Assembly (NCBI RefSeq): GCF_003286085.1
Contig: NW_020825350.1
Span: 1,116,001-1,180,000, forward strand
Length of the DNA stretch: 64,000 nucleotides
Source: Drosophila persimilis
Taxonomy: Eukaryota; Arthropoda; Insecta; Diptera; Drosophilidae
Direction of reading: 5' to 3'
The notes beneath the pieces were generated by a model, which saw nothing but the letters and a program-made list of their open reading frames with translations, was not told where the DNA came from and did not search any database. This document shows, piece after piece, positions 26,346-42,299 of this stretch; positions within the stretch are counted from its first letter, which is position 1, and each line of letters opens with the position of its first letter. The position numbers and the translations under genes are program-made.

Positions 26346-27854
26346 TCTATCAAAAAAGTCGGTTTGGTTCGAAGCGTAAATATGGTGTTGCATAGTGTAA
26401 TTGGCTGAATATTGGGTGTGAGTAATTGAGTACAGTTTTACCAAAATATATTGTGTACGTTACATAACTCAAACTGAGTACCGGGTCGAGCAGGGCTGTT
26501 CTTTTTTATATTATGATTAACTGTAATCTTTATGGCCGTTACAGAAAAAAAAGAGCTCAAGGAAATCCACAAATCATCAGCCAAATTTTATACATTTTCA
26601 TTAGCCACAATTTGGGCATTAAAATTTGTACCAATCACTTAAATACGAAGCCGCATTCGCACCCATCTCCACCACACCGACTCCTCAGAAGGTACTGGTA
26701 AGTATTTTATGGGTCTGGCAATGCCCTCGACACCTTTTCGCTAGGAGTGGGGAGTGGGGGACCATAAATTGTCGACTGCAGCCGTTAACTGGATAAAACT
26801 AAGCTGGCAATCCATCAAACCGACCAAGTGCCGAGTTTATCAAGCGCCGACCGCAAATGGGGCAAATGAGAGGCTTTCGGTTTTCTATTAACTGTCAGCC
26901 CGTTTAATTTTCAAGCACTTTTTGAGCACCTCGCCCACACTCAGGAGGTGGTCCTCCCGGTCATGTGCTCGGGCATTGGAAAGTGGTGAAGGTGGCCAAT
27001 AAATAACCAAGCAGCCGAAAACGGAAATGTAATGTCTATGACTGTACCTCTGCCTGTGCCTGTGCCTGTCTGAGATGAATATGTTAAAGGTCAGATGTAT
27101 CCAAATTTAACATGCAACGTAGAACATAGAACGTATATATGTATATCTCAATTTTCTTGCGTTTTCTTTCCAATTCTAAAACGGAGCCGTGCCAATAAGC
27201 AGCATTCATGAGCAGACCCTAAAATGCCTTGGTCAAGCTTGACCACTGGACCACTAACACCTACAATAACAGGGATTCCCTACCGAGAAAGCGGCGAAGA
27301 CCCAATTAGCCCAATGATGGCCTAAACACTTCATTTATATTCTTTAGTAAAATAAATAAAATAAAACCTAATCCAATATTTTCCATTTGAATTTTCAATT
27401 TAGGCGGTTATTATTTTGATATTTCTTGATATTGATATTGATTCTGATATTTCCAGTCAGTGCTGCAAGGAAAACAACGATTAAGCACGGATTATACATA
27501 TCCTTTACTTTCTTTATCTGTAACTTATTTTCTTTGTATTCCTGTATTCCTTAAAAACTATTTCTGCTTATGAAATTAGAAACGCACCACGTGTGCAATA
27601 TGTTCATTAACTTTTTGTGATTTGAGATGTGTTGAATAATGTGTTATATATGCAGTCTTATGATTTATGTAACCTTCTCAATCTTGGTATAGGAGCCGAC
27701 GACTGATGCATGCTCTCTGTCTCTCTGTCTTTTTAAAGTTCAACTTTGACAATGTATTCTATTCTGGCCAATGTATTATATCACCATGTACTCATGCAGC
27801 CCACATATTTAAGAAGTTTTTTCTTTCACTGACAGTTTATTTCATGAAAATATC
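26346..27854. other. Unannotated non-coding stretch
   Basis: No gene or recognised repeat seen. Confidence 0.45.
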
Positions 27855-27912
27855 TTTATTTGTTCAGATTTTATTAATTTAGCAAGCTGAAAGGACCTTG
27901 GGCCCCACTGTG
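27855..27912 (-). mobile_element. Partial second copy of the CACAGTG-ended (Transib-like) MITE
   Basis: Read on the minus strand from 27912 it begins CACAGTGGGGCC, then shares GGTC, TTTCAGCTTGCTAAAT and TCTGAAC with the left end of the 19621 element over about 55 bp. I could not find its other end, so it is truncated or decayed. Confidence 0.6.
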
Positions 27913-29289
27913 CGGGTTGATCGGGTTTTTTCGTCCCCTTTGGAAATAGTTTGGCTCGTTAGCCATAACCATTGAAACACTTCAGAGTTGTATAACGATT
28001 TGGAAAATGATCAATTTGGTAAATTATTGTGATCAATGATAGTCAGCGAAAAAGATCGTTAATCGATCGATCGATAATATACTTATGCTAGAGTAAAATA
28101 CGTCGATATCTTCAAACAAATCTATGACCTGTAATGCATTCATGCAGTGTGTTTGGCATAATATTTTTTAGTAACACTTGCAATATGATGCAATACAGAG
28201 GCGGGCACTGTCGCTGTCCAAAAGTGTTGCGTCTGCATCCAGACCGTGAGGGCTTTGGACACCTGCATTGTGACACGAAATGTGACGCGCCAGCACGAGT
28301 CTGTGACTGTGAGATTTTGGTTAACATTGCTTTGTTTCGCACGCCAATAAGACACCTGCATGGGAGCCACTCGCCCATATGATTCTTGAATAAATATAAC
28401 TTTGAAATCAAATAAAGAATTACCTATTATCTAACCAACAGAGCTGCAGCAAATCACTCACGACAAATCACCTGCGACCCTCGCAATAGATCCAACCATC
28501 TATATTTCGTTACTATGGCAGCTTTATGATAAAGTGGTTAGATTTTGACTATTGTATCTGTGTCTAAGTAGTAAGTATGTGCATCTGCAAACAGAAATAA
28601 TATCTGCAAACTTAATCGTTAGCATATGTATACTGGATTGTTTGCACATGGATAAGCATCCATAGTCGGAGATCTGATAAGCGGTTGCTGTAGGGGCGTG
28701 TCAAGGGCAGGAGTGAGCCCCGCCCAACAGGATGGTACTGGTAACTGTCAATTGGCAATTGACATTTTGCTGCCTCAGTCTCCGCTGTCCGTCTGTCCGT
28801 GTAGATTTCCATGTCGCACGTCAAACGATGCGATTTCTAATTAAAATTTAATTGTTTATACTTTTCGGCGAGCCAGCGGAAGTGACAACGGAAGCGCCAA
28901 GGACCCCACCACCTATTATTTCTCCTCTTTGCTGACACCCGGACACTGATGTCAGTTCAGGTCCATGTCCGTGTCCATGCCCATTAGCTCTAAGTATTGT
29001 CGTGCTTGGCGCGTTTAATTGTCGATTGGCCTGATTTACATGAACGACGACAGAAGTCTACAGCACAAACGCTGAAGAAAATTTTCGGTGGCATCCGCCA
29101 GGGGGTGTGGTTACTGGTGGGTGTTGGTTGATAAGAGGTCGCGACTCGAACGTGACTCGCATGCCAAAAGAATGCTTATCAAAGTGTATAAAATTCATAG
29201 AAATTATGACGCGAGCGCAAAGACTTGCAAATGGCAGAGCCAAGAAAAAGACGTCTGACGTTGACACAGTCCTGAATATCAGTGTATGG

Positions 29290-29320
<31 letters not shown>

Positions 29321-29479
29321 AGCTGAGCCAGGGCGTGGCAAAGTTTGTGTGCTTAAGCGTTTTATTGCCTTTAAGCTTCATTAAGTCAAATGGCGCAAAT
29401 GCTTACGGGCAGAGGAAGAGATCATCACGAAGCGTAGGAGTTAAAGTGTATTCCCCGAATATGAGAGTAGTATCCAACT
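27913..29479. other. Unannotated non-coding stretch with a GT microsatellite
   Basis: No gene recognised. A (GT)n run is at 29290-29316 and an ATCGAT-rich palindromic patch lies near 28055-28080. Cysteine-containing open frames occur on both strands at 28112-28411, but none resembles a known domain. Confidence 0.45.
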
Positions 29480-30240
29480 AAAGGATGCCATCAAATTTTC
29501 AGGAACTGCTTCACTGACAACTTCCGTTACAATTTCTCTATCCTTGCTAACGGCTTCGCTAACAATTTCATTATTATCGTTACTAACGGTATAACTAACA
29601 ATTTCTCCAATCTCTTTACTAACTGTATCACTAGCAATGTCATCAACTTTGGCTTTGTACTCACCTCATCTCTAAGTATTTTATTAGCGTTTTCACTAAA
29701 CTTTTCGATTTTTTCTATACTCATACGTACCCATTTTTAATTTGCGGTTAGTCGGCATTGCTAAAATATTACTTGGTTGATCATTAGCTTCCTTCTTTAC
29801 AGAGTCTAACGTTTTAAGTCAAAGTTTAACTCGCATCTGTTCATAAAATTTCTGCCAAGAACCACCCCATGAATCATAGACTCGTTCGATACCACGTTCA
29901 AATGAAAAAAACAATTTATTCCTCCTTTCAAAACATACCATACAATTTTTCCAACTGTTTTCAATTGGCTTCGATTTAGCCCAAAATATGATTCAGAAAC
30001 TGGCTTCAAGGTGGTTTTCGAAGAGATTAATCTTTTCTTAACGAGCGATATTGGACTCCCAGAGTCTATGTGTGCCTGTGAAATTAATGGTGTTACAGAA
30101 TTATTGCATAAGAAAATCGTACAATATCTTACAAAATTGCTGCTGATTACGCTTTTTCTCTTCGGACATTGTCCGACTAGATGGCCAGGCTCCCTATTTG
30201 GCTTGAAGCAGTGCTGGCACCTGATTTGGTGCAATTGGTC
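29480..30240 (-). pseudogene. Gypsy-type retrotransposon gag-protease fossil
   Basis: The minus-strand frame 30234-29806 (142 codons) begins with a zinc-knuckle-like CQHC...GH....C segment, then a retropepsin active site IDSGS and a VLGRNF block near its end, the usual Gag-protease layout of Ty3/gypsy elements. Downstream on the same strand (29760-29480) a frame-broken region encodes about five imperfect copies of an EIVS--VS unit. No LTR is visible nearby. The pol fossil at 39440-40401 could come from the same family, but I cannot show this. Confidence 0.6.
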
Positions 30241-30373
30241 AAAATAAGCTAGATTTAAAAAATATACAAGCTAGAACAAGCTAAAAATTTGAAAAAAAAC
30301 GGGCTAAAAATAAAACAACACATAGATATACATATAGATTTATAATTATAATTGTGTTGTCGGATCAGTATAT

Positions 30374-30792
30374 TTATCGCTGGAGCATATTAAATTTAAA
30401 TATTTCTCCGGTAATTGGTATTGGTATCACGGCGCAATCCATATCTGTAAAATTCAAAAGAATTTTAATCGTATTCATCAAACAATTAAATATTTCCAAA
30501 ACAAACCTTATATTTAATAATGAGTTTAAGGACTTAACAGTCATTTTGTTCATAAGCTTGGTCTGAACGATATTCATTTGACTAAATACACGTTCAATGA
30601 CAACGATAGACTCAAAATTCCAATGGCAAATGAAGCGATTTCTTCAAAAGGCTTGTTTTTGCCAGCATCTCTATAAGTCAGTACTTCTGACCAAAACTTG
30701 ATCATGACACCTGTACTTTGCCAAGGGACTAAGTGAATTTTGCCATATTGGGCAAGAATTTGATCAATATTGCTATAGTTGATGTGTTCCAA
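30374..30792 (-). pseudogene. hAT transposase C-terminal (dimerisation) fossil
   Basis: Minus-strand frames 30792-30574 and 30577-30374 together resemble the C-terminus of hAT transposases. First comes FWSEV and a PFEEIASFAI-LSLSLS segment, where the family normally has a LSLPHSNA-type motif, then an MNIVQTKLMNKM-VKSLNSLL-IR block, the hAT dimerisation signature. The two halves are offset by a frameshift at about 30576. The catalytic N-terminal part is absent. Confidence 0.6.
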
Positions 30793-30915
30793 TATCTAAA
30801 TGAGATGATTAGGATTTTTATTATGTTTGAGTAATTTTCTGCAGCTAAAACTTACAGTTTTTCCAATGTCCAAAATTATCTGAAAGTCTGAAATTAAGCA
30901 GCAGATTCTCATTTT

Positions 30916-31201
30916 TATACCCGATACTCAAAATGAGTATTGGGGTATATTAGATTTGTGGTAAAAGTGGATGTGTGTCATTTGTCAGATCATTTTTATA
31001 GCCATAAGGAACAAATCAATTTGCAGTAGCTACGCAGCGCCGGACGTCACGCTCAGACTGATTTTCTGTCTCGCTCGCACGCACTCTTTGTCGTGTCGTT
31101 TAATATTAGCGCCGTCTGCCGGAGGAGAGCCATACTGACTTAGTATCGGGTATAACTGTAGAGTTGCGGTGTCCGCAGCAACTCACAACGTTCCCCCTCG
31201 T
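30916..31201 (+). mobile_element. DINE-1-like repeat, internally deleted copy (copy B)
   Basis: TATACCCGATACTCAAAATG at the left, the terminal hairpin and CCCCCTCGT at the right, with most of the centre deleted (286 bp). Orientation is opposite to copy A. Confidence 0.75.
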
Positions 31202-31881
31202 TTTGTTGTAATATCAAATCCTATTGAAGCTTAACTTTCTCTGAGTTGTGGTGGCCAGTTATGACTCTACAACTTCAACGAACAGCTTGAGAAGTATTGC
31301 CTTCGCGTTTAACATGAACTCTTCTTTTTAAAAGCGAGATACGAGTATAATTATAAGAGAGCAGTAGTTAAAGCTTCCATTGAAGAGCTTAGGGTCTAAT
31401 TTGGAGAAGCAGCGTGGATCTGTGGGAGTTATGTTTCAAAGCTTCACTAGAAATCAAACGATTACTCCGTTAGTCGTGGAAGCTACACTCAGCACAACAT
31501 TTATTTGGACACTCGTCTATATCAACTTTCTTTATAAATAACTTGAAAAGTATTTAACATTGACAAAAAAATGTTAGTTCATTATGAACATGGATATTAC
31601 TACTACTAATTTTAAACCTAAAAACAAAAAAAAGCCTTTGGCATATAAAAAAAAATTTAAAGTATCATAAAGGCCACTTCTTTACTCACAACAATTATTC
31701 GGACACATTTTCGGTTATTCTTCTTTCTTAGAAAATGCAACGGTAATCGGTGTTTATTTTTGCATACTTCTCTTGCGGAATGCTTATCTCACTTTGTGAT
31801 CTGTATTTTTCTCTGATTTGATGTTAGTTTTGCCCGTGGTTTGGCTTAGCGTGGACACAATGGGTCGGGGCGAAGATATGT

Positions 31882-32153
31882 ATGTCAGTAGATTTGCGCA
31901 AAACCATATTAAAATTGTATTTAGAAAATCGCAGTGTTCGTGAAATCGGAAGACTTATTGGCAAAACGCATACTGTACACAGCGTAATTAAAAATTACAT
32001 AAACACAGCAGATTTGGCTGCAAATCACAAGTTCGGTGGAAGACCCAAAATTTTAACACCTCGGGAAGAGCTAGAAGTCGTGTCGAAAGTTCAAAAAAAT
32101 CCACGAATTTCGTCAACAGCACTTTGCCAATCCATTGAAGAAAGCAACCAAAA
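31882..32153 (+). pseudogene. Tc1-like transposase, N-terminal DNA-binding part
   Basis: About 90 codons with the paired-like double helix-turn-helix of Tc1 transposases: a REIGRLIGKTHTVHSVIK helix pair, a GGRPKILT linker (the family's GRP motif) and the second helix-turn-helix with KNPRISS. The frame runs straight into DINE-1 copy C at 32154 and ends within it. The domain binds the transposon ends. Confidence 0.75.
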
Positions 32154-33042
32154 ACGAGGGGGAACGTTGTGAGTTGCTGCGGACACCGCAACTCTACAGT
32201 TATACCCGATACTAAGTCAGTATGGCTCTCCTCCGGCAGACGCCGCTAATATTAAACGACACGACAAAGAGTGCGTGCGAGAGAGACAGAAAATCAGTCA
32301 CTGCAAATTGATTTGTTTCCTTTGGCTATAAAAATGATCTGATCGGATCCAGATTCAGCAATCTGATAGATATGGTCATTATCTATGATTCTGCGTTTTT
32401 AGTTTTCTCAAATCTGCAATATTGTGGATGCAACAGATTTTCGTCCTTTGTGGGGGCGGAAGGGGGTGGGGCGAAATTTTGAGATATATGTTTTATAGTG
32501 AGATCTAACAGGAGTGCGGATACTAAATTTGGTTTCTCTAGCTTTTATAGTCTCTGAGATCTAGGCGCTAATGTTTTACTCTAAGCAAAGCCGCCTATGC
32601 TGCGTGTGTGTTAGAGAGAGACAGGGCGAGAAAAAATGAAATTGTTTTCTTGATGCTGGCTATAATAATAATACGATCCAATTTAGATTCTGCAGTCTAA
32701 AAGATATGGTTATTCTCTACGATTCTGCGTTTTTGGTTTTCTCGTATCTTTAAAGTTTTGAAATATTTTTGTAGCAGTGACATATCACAGAAGTCTGGAT
32801 CCAAAACATCGTTGCTCTAGCTCTTATAGTCTTTGAGCATTAGGCGCTGAAGGGGACGGACAGACGGACGGACGGATAGACGGACAGACGGACAGACAGA
32901 CATGGCTCAATCGACTTGGCTATTGATGCTGATCAAGAATATATATACTTTATGGGGTCAACGATTCCTTCTGGACGTTACACACATCCACTTTTACCAC
33001 AAATCTAATATACCCCAATACTCATTTGGAGTATCGGGTATA
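32154..33042 (-). mobile_element. DINE-1-like repeat inserted in the Tc1 transposase (copy C)
   Basis: Both ends are present: ACGAGGGGGAACG plus hairpin at 32154 and GAGTATCGGGTATA ending at 33042. Length is 889 bp, with one internal block shorter than copy A. Flanks are AAA on the left and AAA on the right, with no clear duplication, as expected for Helitron-type insertion. Confidence 0.8.
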
Positions 33043-33073
33043 AAAAGATTGGAGCTCGCCAAACTTCACTTAA

Positions 33074-36549
<3,476 letters not shown>

Positions 36550-37830
36550 TTTTTAAAATTTAGTTTCGAATAATTCTTGTTAGTATAGAAATTTGCAAAA
36601 TCAGCCCAAACCGGTGCACCATAATATATTGTGAGTTGAAAAATTTACCCAAATAGATACATTTCATTTTCTAAATTAAGAGAATGGATACAAGACACCA
36701 ATTAAAATATTAGATTTTTTAAATAAATGTTGAATGTTCTGCGAAATTCAGTTTTTTGTCTAATATGACCCCAAATATCTTACATTATTGTCCCAGTTTA
36801 TGTCCTGGTTTAGATTTATGCAATTAGATGGAAAAAAATTGTTTTTCCTTTTACTGGTAAAAAAAATTGCTTGTGTAAGACAAGTTGTGCTTTATTTGAA
36901 TTGACAAGAATGTTCCATGTATAGAAATATGCAAGAAGAGTGTTGAAGACTTTTTAAAGTGAATTAGAGAAATCAGCTGCAAAGATATCAGTGCATCCAA
37001 ATAATTCAGGAAAATCCGAGCTATCAGGCAGGCTCCGTTTTTCATTTACTTTTGCGGATTACGTTTTCAGCCAAAACGTTTCGTTTTCGTTTTAAGCCTC
37101 TCCAGTTTTCACATATGTTTGCTGCTGGCACCAAAACGAAAATTGTTGTTAGAATAAAATTATTTATTAAAAAAGCAAAAGATAAATTACCCTGATATAT
37201 GTGTCGGGTTTATGTTAATGCATCAATAAGTCATTTATTTTTTTCCTTTTGCAATTAAGGTTTATTTCGTTGTATAAAAAGCGGTTTACTCTTCATTTCG
37301 TCAACGAAAATGTTTTCGTTTTGAAAATGAATAAATCTTGCGGAATGAGAAAACGGGAGCCAATTTATTACACATAAAGTAAATTTAAAAGTAAGTCGGA
37401 AAACTTTTGTGAATGTGAAAATCGGAGCCTGGCTAATTATATAATATTGAGGAAAGAAAGGATCCTTGAGGACATCCTTCACATATACTTCACACATGAT
37501 AATAACAAAACATCGATTACTCAGGAAGCTTTGAAATTTTTTTTGTAATTGGAATTGGAAAATTTAAAAGCTTAATTTTATAGACAAATACCTCATGCCA
37601 TACAGAATCAAAGGCAGCTTTAATGTCTAGTAGGACCATAGCCGTAGATTTGGCTCTACTGAAGTTCAAATTTTGTGTTCCCGGCGGAAGCAAAATTGTC
37701 GTGGCGGAAAGGCAACGGTATTTTGATAATTTTCTCTAGAACTTTACTTACTGATGAGAGCAGTCTAATGGGCATCTAAGAGGTATGAATCTCTGGAGGC
37801 TCGTTTGTCCATTTAAATTTATACTTGTCA
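36550..37830 (-). pseudogene. LINE reverse transcriptase fossil (jockey/CR1-like)
   Basis: On the minus strand, pieces of a non-LTR reverse transcriptase appear in the right order. RPISLLSSVSKVLEKI-type text lies at about 37790-37730, VLLDIKAAFDSVWHE at about 37650-37600 (its catalytic aspartate block), a VILDKKLNF block at about 36765 and a YYGAPVW block at about 36625. Between them frames change repeatedly and the YxDD region is not recognisable. Too damaged to place confidently in a clade. Confidence 0.65.
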
Positions 37831-37904
37831 GAAATTCTACTCCTTTTCAAGGCAGTTCTTTTAGGCACAGATAATGCTAACATTGATGCTAATAATTCGG
37901 TTTT

Positions 37905-37996
37905 TATATCGATATTCAAAATAAATATAGAGGCATATTAGATTTGTGGTGAAAGTGGATGTGTGTAACGTCCAGAAGGAAGCGTTTCCGACCCAA
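37905..37996 (+). mobile_element. DINE-1 end fragment (copy D)
   Basis: About 90 bp matching the TATACCC end through TTAGATTTGTGGT, GTGGATGTGTGTAACGTCC and CGTTTCCGACCC. It abuts the Tc1 C-terminal piece. Confidence 0.7.
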
Positions 37997-38246
37997 GCAG
38001 TGAAACGCCGCCTCAGTCACCAGATCTGAACCAACCCATAAAGCACGTTTGGGAATTGATAAAAACAAAAATAAATAAAAACAAAAGAAAATTAATCTCA
38101 ATGAATCCTATAATTTAGTAAAAATTATGCCCCCACGTCTACAAGCTGTTATTGAAGCTAAGGACGGCCCCACCAAATATTGAAAGCTGAACAATTGGGG
38201 AAATTAAGTTTTTTTCGCACAAACTAATATGTGTCCGAATAATTGT
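37997..38246 (+). pseudogene. Tc1-like transposase C-terminus and right inner repeat
   Basis: Encodes PPQSPDLNQPIKHVWELIK, the block around the second catalytic aspartate of Tc1 transposases (PQSPDLNPIE in the family), then a lysine-rich stretch broken by stops. It ends in the inverted copy of the inner end repeat at about 38232-38246. Confidence 0.75.
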
Positions 38247-38392
38247 CGTTAAATACAATGTCTGTACCTACATATACCAAAAGGAGAGCCAATTAGTGGA
38301 AGCATCTAGAAGAGAAGAGTGAAACACCTGGAACTCCGATCTAATAAAGAGGTATTTGTGCAAAAATGTAAAGCTCGAGACGCAAAGATTAA

Positions 38393-39006
38393 ACGAGGGG
38401 GAACGTTATGAGTTGCTGCGGACACCTCAACTCTACAGTTATACCCGATACTAAGTCAGTATGGCTCTCCTCCTGCAGACGCCGCTAATATTAAACGACA
38501 CGACAAAGAGTGCGTGCGAGAGAGACAGAAAATCAGTCTGAGCGTGACGTCGGGCGCAAATTGTTTTCTTTTCTTTTCGGCTATAAAAGTTATCCGATCT
38601 GACTCAAATTCAGCAACTGCATAGATATGGTCATTCTCTATGATTCTGCGTTTTTAGTTTTCTCGTATCGTCGAAATTGTGGATGCCACAGATTTTTGCC
38701 CATTGTGGGGCCGGAAGTGGGCGGGGCAAAGTTTTGAAATATTCTTGTAGCAGTGACATATCACAGAAGTCTGGATCCAAAACATCGTTGCTCTAGCTCT
38801 TATAGTCTTTGAGCACTAGGCGCTGAAGGGGACGGACAGACGGACAGACAGACAGGGCTCAATCGACTCGGCTGTTGATGCTGATCAAGAATATATATGG
38901 GGAATATACTTTATGGGGTCGGAAACGATTCCTTCTGGACGTTACACACATCCACTTTTACCACAAATCTAATATACCCCAATACTCATTTTGAGTATCG
39001 GGTATA
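38393..39006 (-). mobile_element. DINE-1-like repeat (copy E)
   Basis: Both ends present (ACGAGGGGGAACG plus hairpin, and GAGTATCGGGTATA); 614 bp, lacking one internal block relative to copy A. Confidence 0.8.
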
Positions 39007-39439
39007 AAAACCCGCAATTATTGTCTTGTGCTGAAACAATTGCACCTCGCTTTCAATTCTTGTCACATACAGTGGCTCACAGCTTAAATGAACCAGAGCA
39101 CCTTTCACACTTAAAAGTGCTATAACTTCTGAACTATCTAGCCTACAACTAGCTTACATGGTTGAGAAAGAGGATGGGAGGAGAGAGAATATAAATGAGC
39201 GAAGGATCGATTTGAGAGGATTTTACATGGTTGAGAAAGAGGATTGAGATCGAAGTTAGTTTACATTATCACCGATAGATGGCGCCACCAAGTAGTAAGG
39301 ATACGGTCGTTCTGAATGGTGAACACCTTTGGTACCGATGTTAAAAGGTTACATTAAACCGGTCTTTAGTCGACGTAAAGTATCCACTACCTGGAACTTG
39401 ACCTAAATTAAGATTAACAGTCTCAAAATTTGTGTACTT
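39007..39439. other. Short unannotated stretch
   Basis: No gene. ACATGGTTGAGAAAGAGGAT occurs twice, near 39157 and 39226. The phrase ACCTCGCTTTCAATTCTTG near 39046 recurs at about 48357, just after the LOA element. Confidence 0.5.
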
Positions 39440-40401
39440 GGAGAACACATATTGGTATATTGAAAGTTAAACGCTTACCATTTGGTATAAAAACTGCGGT
39501 AGCCATTTTTCAAAAAACAATGGAAGGGTTGTTTCAGGGTATGGGAGGAGTTGTGGTTCATCAGGATGACATAACAGTTACAGGATGAGATCTTCAAGAA
39601 CATATTTCAAACCCAAAATCTGTACTTAGAAAACTGAAATCAGCTGGACTTAAATTAAATGACAAGTAATGTGAGTTTTATAAATCCAAAATCTGTTACC
39701 TAGGATTTTCAACTGACAGGATAGGACTGAGCAAAAATAATGATAGTGCTGAGAGTGTACTATTTGAACCGGCTCCGGACAACGTATCAGAGCTTAGAGC
39801 TTTCATGGGCATGGTAAATTATTATTCAAAGCTTATCAATAACTTCGCTCAGATAACGAGAGGTATAGAAAGAAGTAACTTCTGAACAAGTTTTAGTTCA
39901 CTTTAACCAAGATCAATCTATAGAACTAACAACTGATGCTAGCAGCCTTGCAATTTCAGGCGTTCTATCACATAAATGCAATGAAGATATTAAACCAATA
40001 GCATTATCTAAAAGCGAGCATAATTGCAGTACAATTGAGAAAGAGACTCTGGCTATAGTTTTTTGTGTGAGTATGTTAAGACAGTATCCTTTAGGAAACA
40101 AGTTCACCCTTCGATCTGATCACAAACCATTACTAAGCATATTTGGAGACCTGAAAATACTTCCAATGATGGCCTCTGCACGAATGCAAAGTTGGCACTG
40201 ACTTTGTCAGGTTTTCAATATACAGTCGAACACATTAAAGGGACATTAAATATAGCAGACGGACTCTTAAGAATGTCTCAATGGAAAACGGCCTTACCAA
40301 ACGAAGACTATAATTACATACATTTTATACAGTCCGATAAGGTGTTCAAAATAAGTTTCAAAGAAATAGCTCGTGAAACACTACGTGACCCAAAATTATA
40401 A
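39440..40401 (+). pseudogene. Ty3/gypsy-type pol fossil: reverse transcriptase and RNase H
   Basis: Frames in order encode LKVKRLPFGIKTA and IFQKTMEGL (reverse transcriptase), then VVVHQDDITVTG, the catalytic box with HQDD where YxDD is usual, then YLGF and LRAFMGMVNYYSKLI (thumb/connection). From about 39905 LTTDASSLAISGVLS, RSDHKPLLSIFG and a VEHIKGTLNIADGL block form the RNase H region. Stops and a shift near 39870 break the frame. It is a different lineage from the errantivirus at 4.3 kb. Confidence 0.75.
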
Positions 40402-42299
40402 AAATTTTGTGATGCAATTAACACTGGTTCGATTTCAAGATGAAAAGGCAGCGAGTATCTACATAGTACATAGCTACATCTCCAAATCAAATTAACTTTC
40501 TGTGGAGTATGATTGTATCTTATGGGGATATGGAGTAGTAATTCCAACCAAAGTGAGACAAGTAAATAGCAGAATTTCATACATCGCATTTGGGAATAGT
40601 ATAAACAAAAGTGTTAGCACGTTCTTGTATGTGGTGGCCTGTACCGGCGCCTGTCCAACTAAAAATATCGCACAACCGGCCCCCGGTTTCCCCTTCCCTT
40701 AGATATGCACCTTGCATCTTTAGGGCAGTTACGCGCAAGAAAAAAATGACATAAGTTAACAGCGGCAACTGTCAAGGTGTGGTGAGAAAAGGGGAATGAG
40801 AGAGCCAAGGGCTCAAGCGGAAGGAGAGTGGCTTGTGCATCTCTTTCCAATTGTACTCGCGATCCCAGACGGACGTCTGAAGAAAATACTCAAGTCAGTG
40901 CAGTGAAAGGAACAATTCTAACCTCGACCGTAATTACCGCGTGTCCATCGTGGCTAAGATCTAGTCAAAAGATCAGCCGACCATTCCTACGTTTATTAAG
41001 CGAAGGCCGAACCCATCGGGTGAGTGAAATTGTACCCCAACTGCCGGCCAACAGAAAATTAAAGTTCGTTTCTTTCTTAAAAACCTAACCATAGGTTTGG
41101 CCGTACGTAATACCGTACGAAACGCCGGTCGTAGTGCCGCAAGCCGTACCCACTACAGTCTCGTCACCTTGCCACACATATATGTAAGTATCCATCGTAC
41201 CGATCGACTACTGTATGTGTTAGCCGTCTTCGACCCCAAATCTTCTTTCGGCGTGGCGTCTGCATACATGTGAGCATCGCTGTATTTACCGCAGGGTGTA
41301 CCGGCGTGGGTCACGTGTTCACGTGTTTGTTTTGTTCTGCTCTTTCGCAAGCTATGTAACTTTCTGCAATTCCGAATCTATCGACAACCAAACTTATTAT
41401 TGCGACACAAGCAATTGCTGTGCACTTTAAAGATGTAATCATCCGTCCCTTGTTTTTGCATGTAAACTGAAAACCATTAGAATATATTTTTATTTGTGTA
41501 ACGTAATTACTATTATTCCTGAATATACTCTTTATAATTAGTTGACCCTAGTCTAATAAGATCTTTCATCATGATATTTTTATATACATAATTAATCTTA
41601 ATTGCAGCTTATTTGAACACATTATCCTTATTACTTTAGTAGCCTTTATATATATCTAACCACTTAGCAGACATGAGAGCTTGTAGAAAAGTTTAATGAA
41701 TAAACTGTTTGTAATGAATTCCCGTTAATTGTTGCCGTTATTAAAGGATCATGTGGAGCCGAGATGACGTAACCTAGCAGAAGTAGAGCGTTTATTTTAG
41801 GGATCGTTACCCATTACTCAGCCTATTTGGACCGGTGCGATCAAGGAATGGTGGGCATACCGAGTTGCAATGACACCGCAAGCAACTTCCGCTCGAATTC
41901 GTTCCGCTGACTCATCTCCTTACACTGTCATTTCCTTGTAAATTTCTTCCGTCTGAACCTTAAACCGCACGCGAAACTTATTTTTATTGTCTTTGCTCTT
42001 AATGCTCGAGCTCGTGACGCGATCTCTCCCTACCCCACCCTCGTAACAAGTCGAGTGGCAACGAAAAGAACGAAATTAAAAAGGATAAATTGACTTCAAA
42101 CAAACAAATTAAGTGCATTTAATAAAACGTCTCAGAGGAGTCTAGGTTTACCGGAGAGAAGTCTCAAACATTAGGTGTGTTGGTGTGCGATGTATTTTAC
42201 AAGATGCTGCGTGCCTTGTGTTTGTATATTTTTCAATAGTTATTGAACATGCCACTGAAATCATAAAATCATAGAAACTCTGGGCAAGAACAAGTGGTA
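40402..42299. other. Unannotated stretch
   Basis: No gene recognised. It could include LTR or leader sequence of the preceding gypsy fossil, but I found no paired repeat to support that. Confidence 0.4.

Noticed and set aside
28112..28411. Cysteine-rich frames on both strands
   Set aside because: No recognised knuckle spacing; frames overlap on opposite strands, so at most one could be real and neither has support.
40600..41350. Possible BEL- or gypsy-type LTR
   Set aside because: No second copy, primer site or polypurine tract could be identified.
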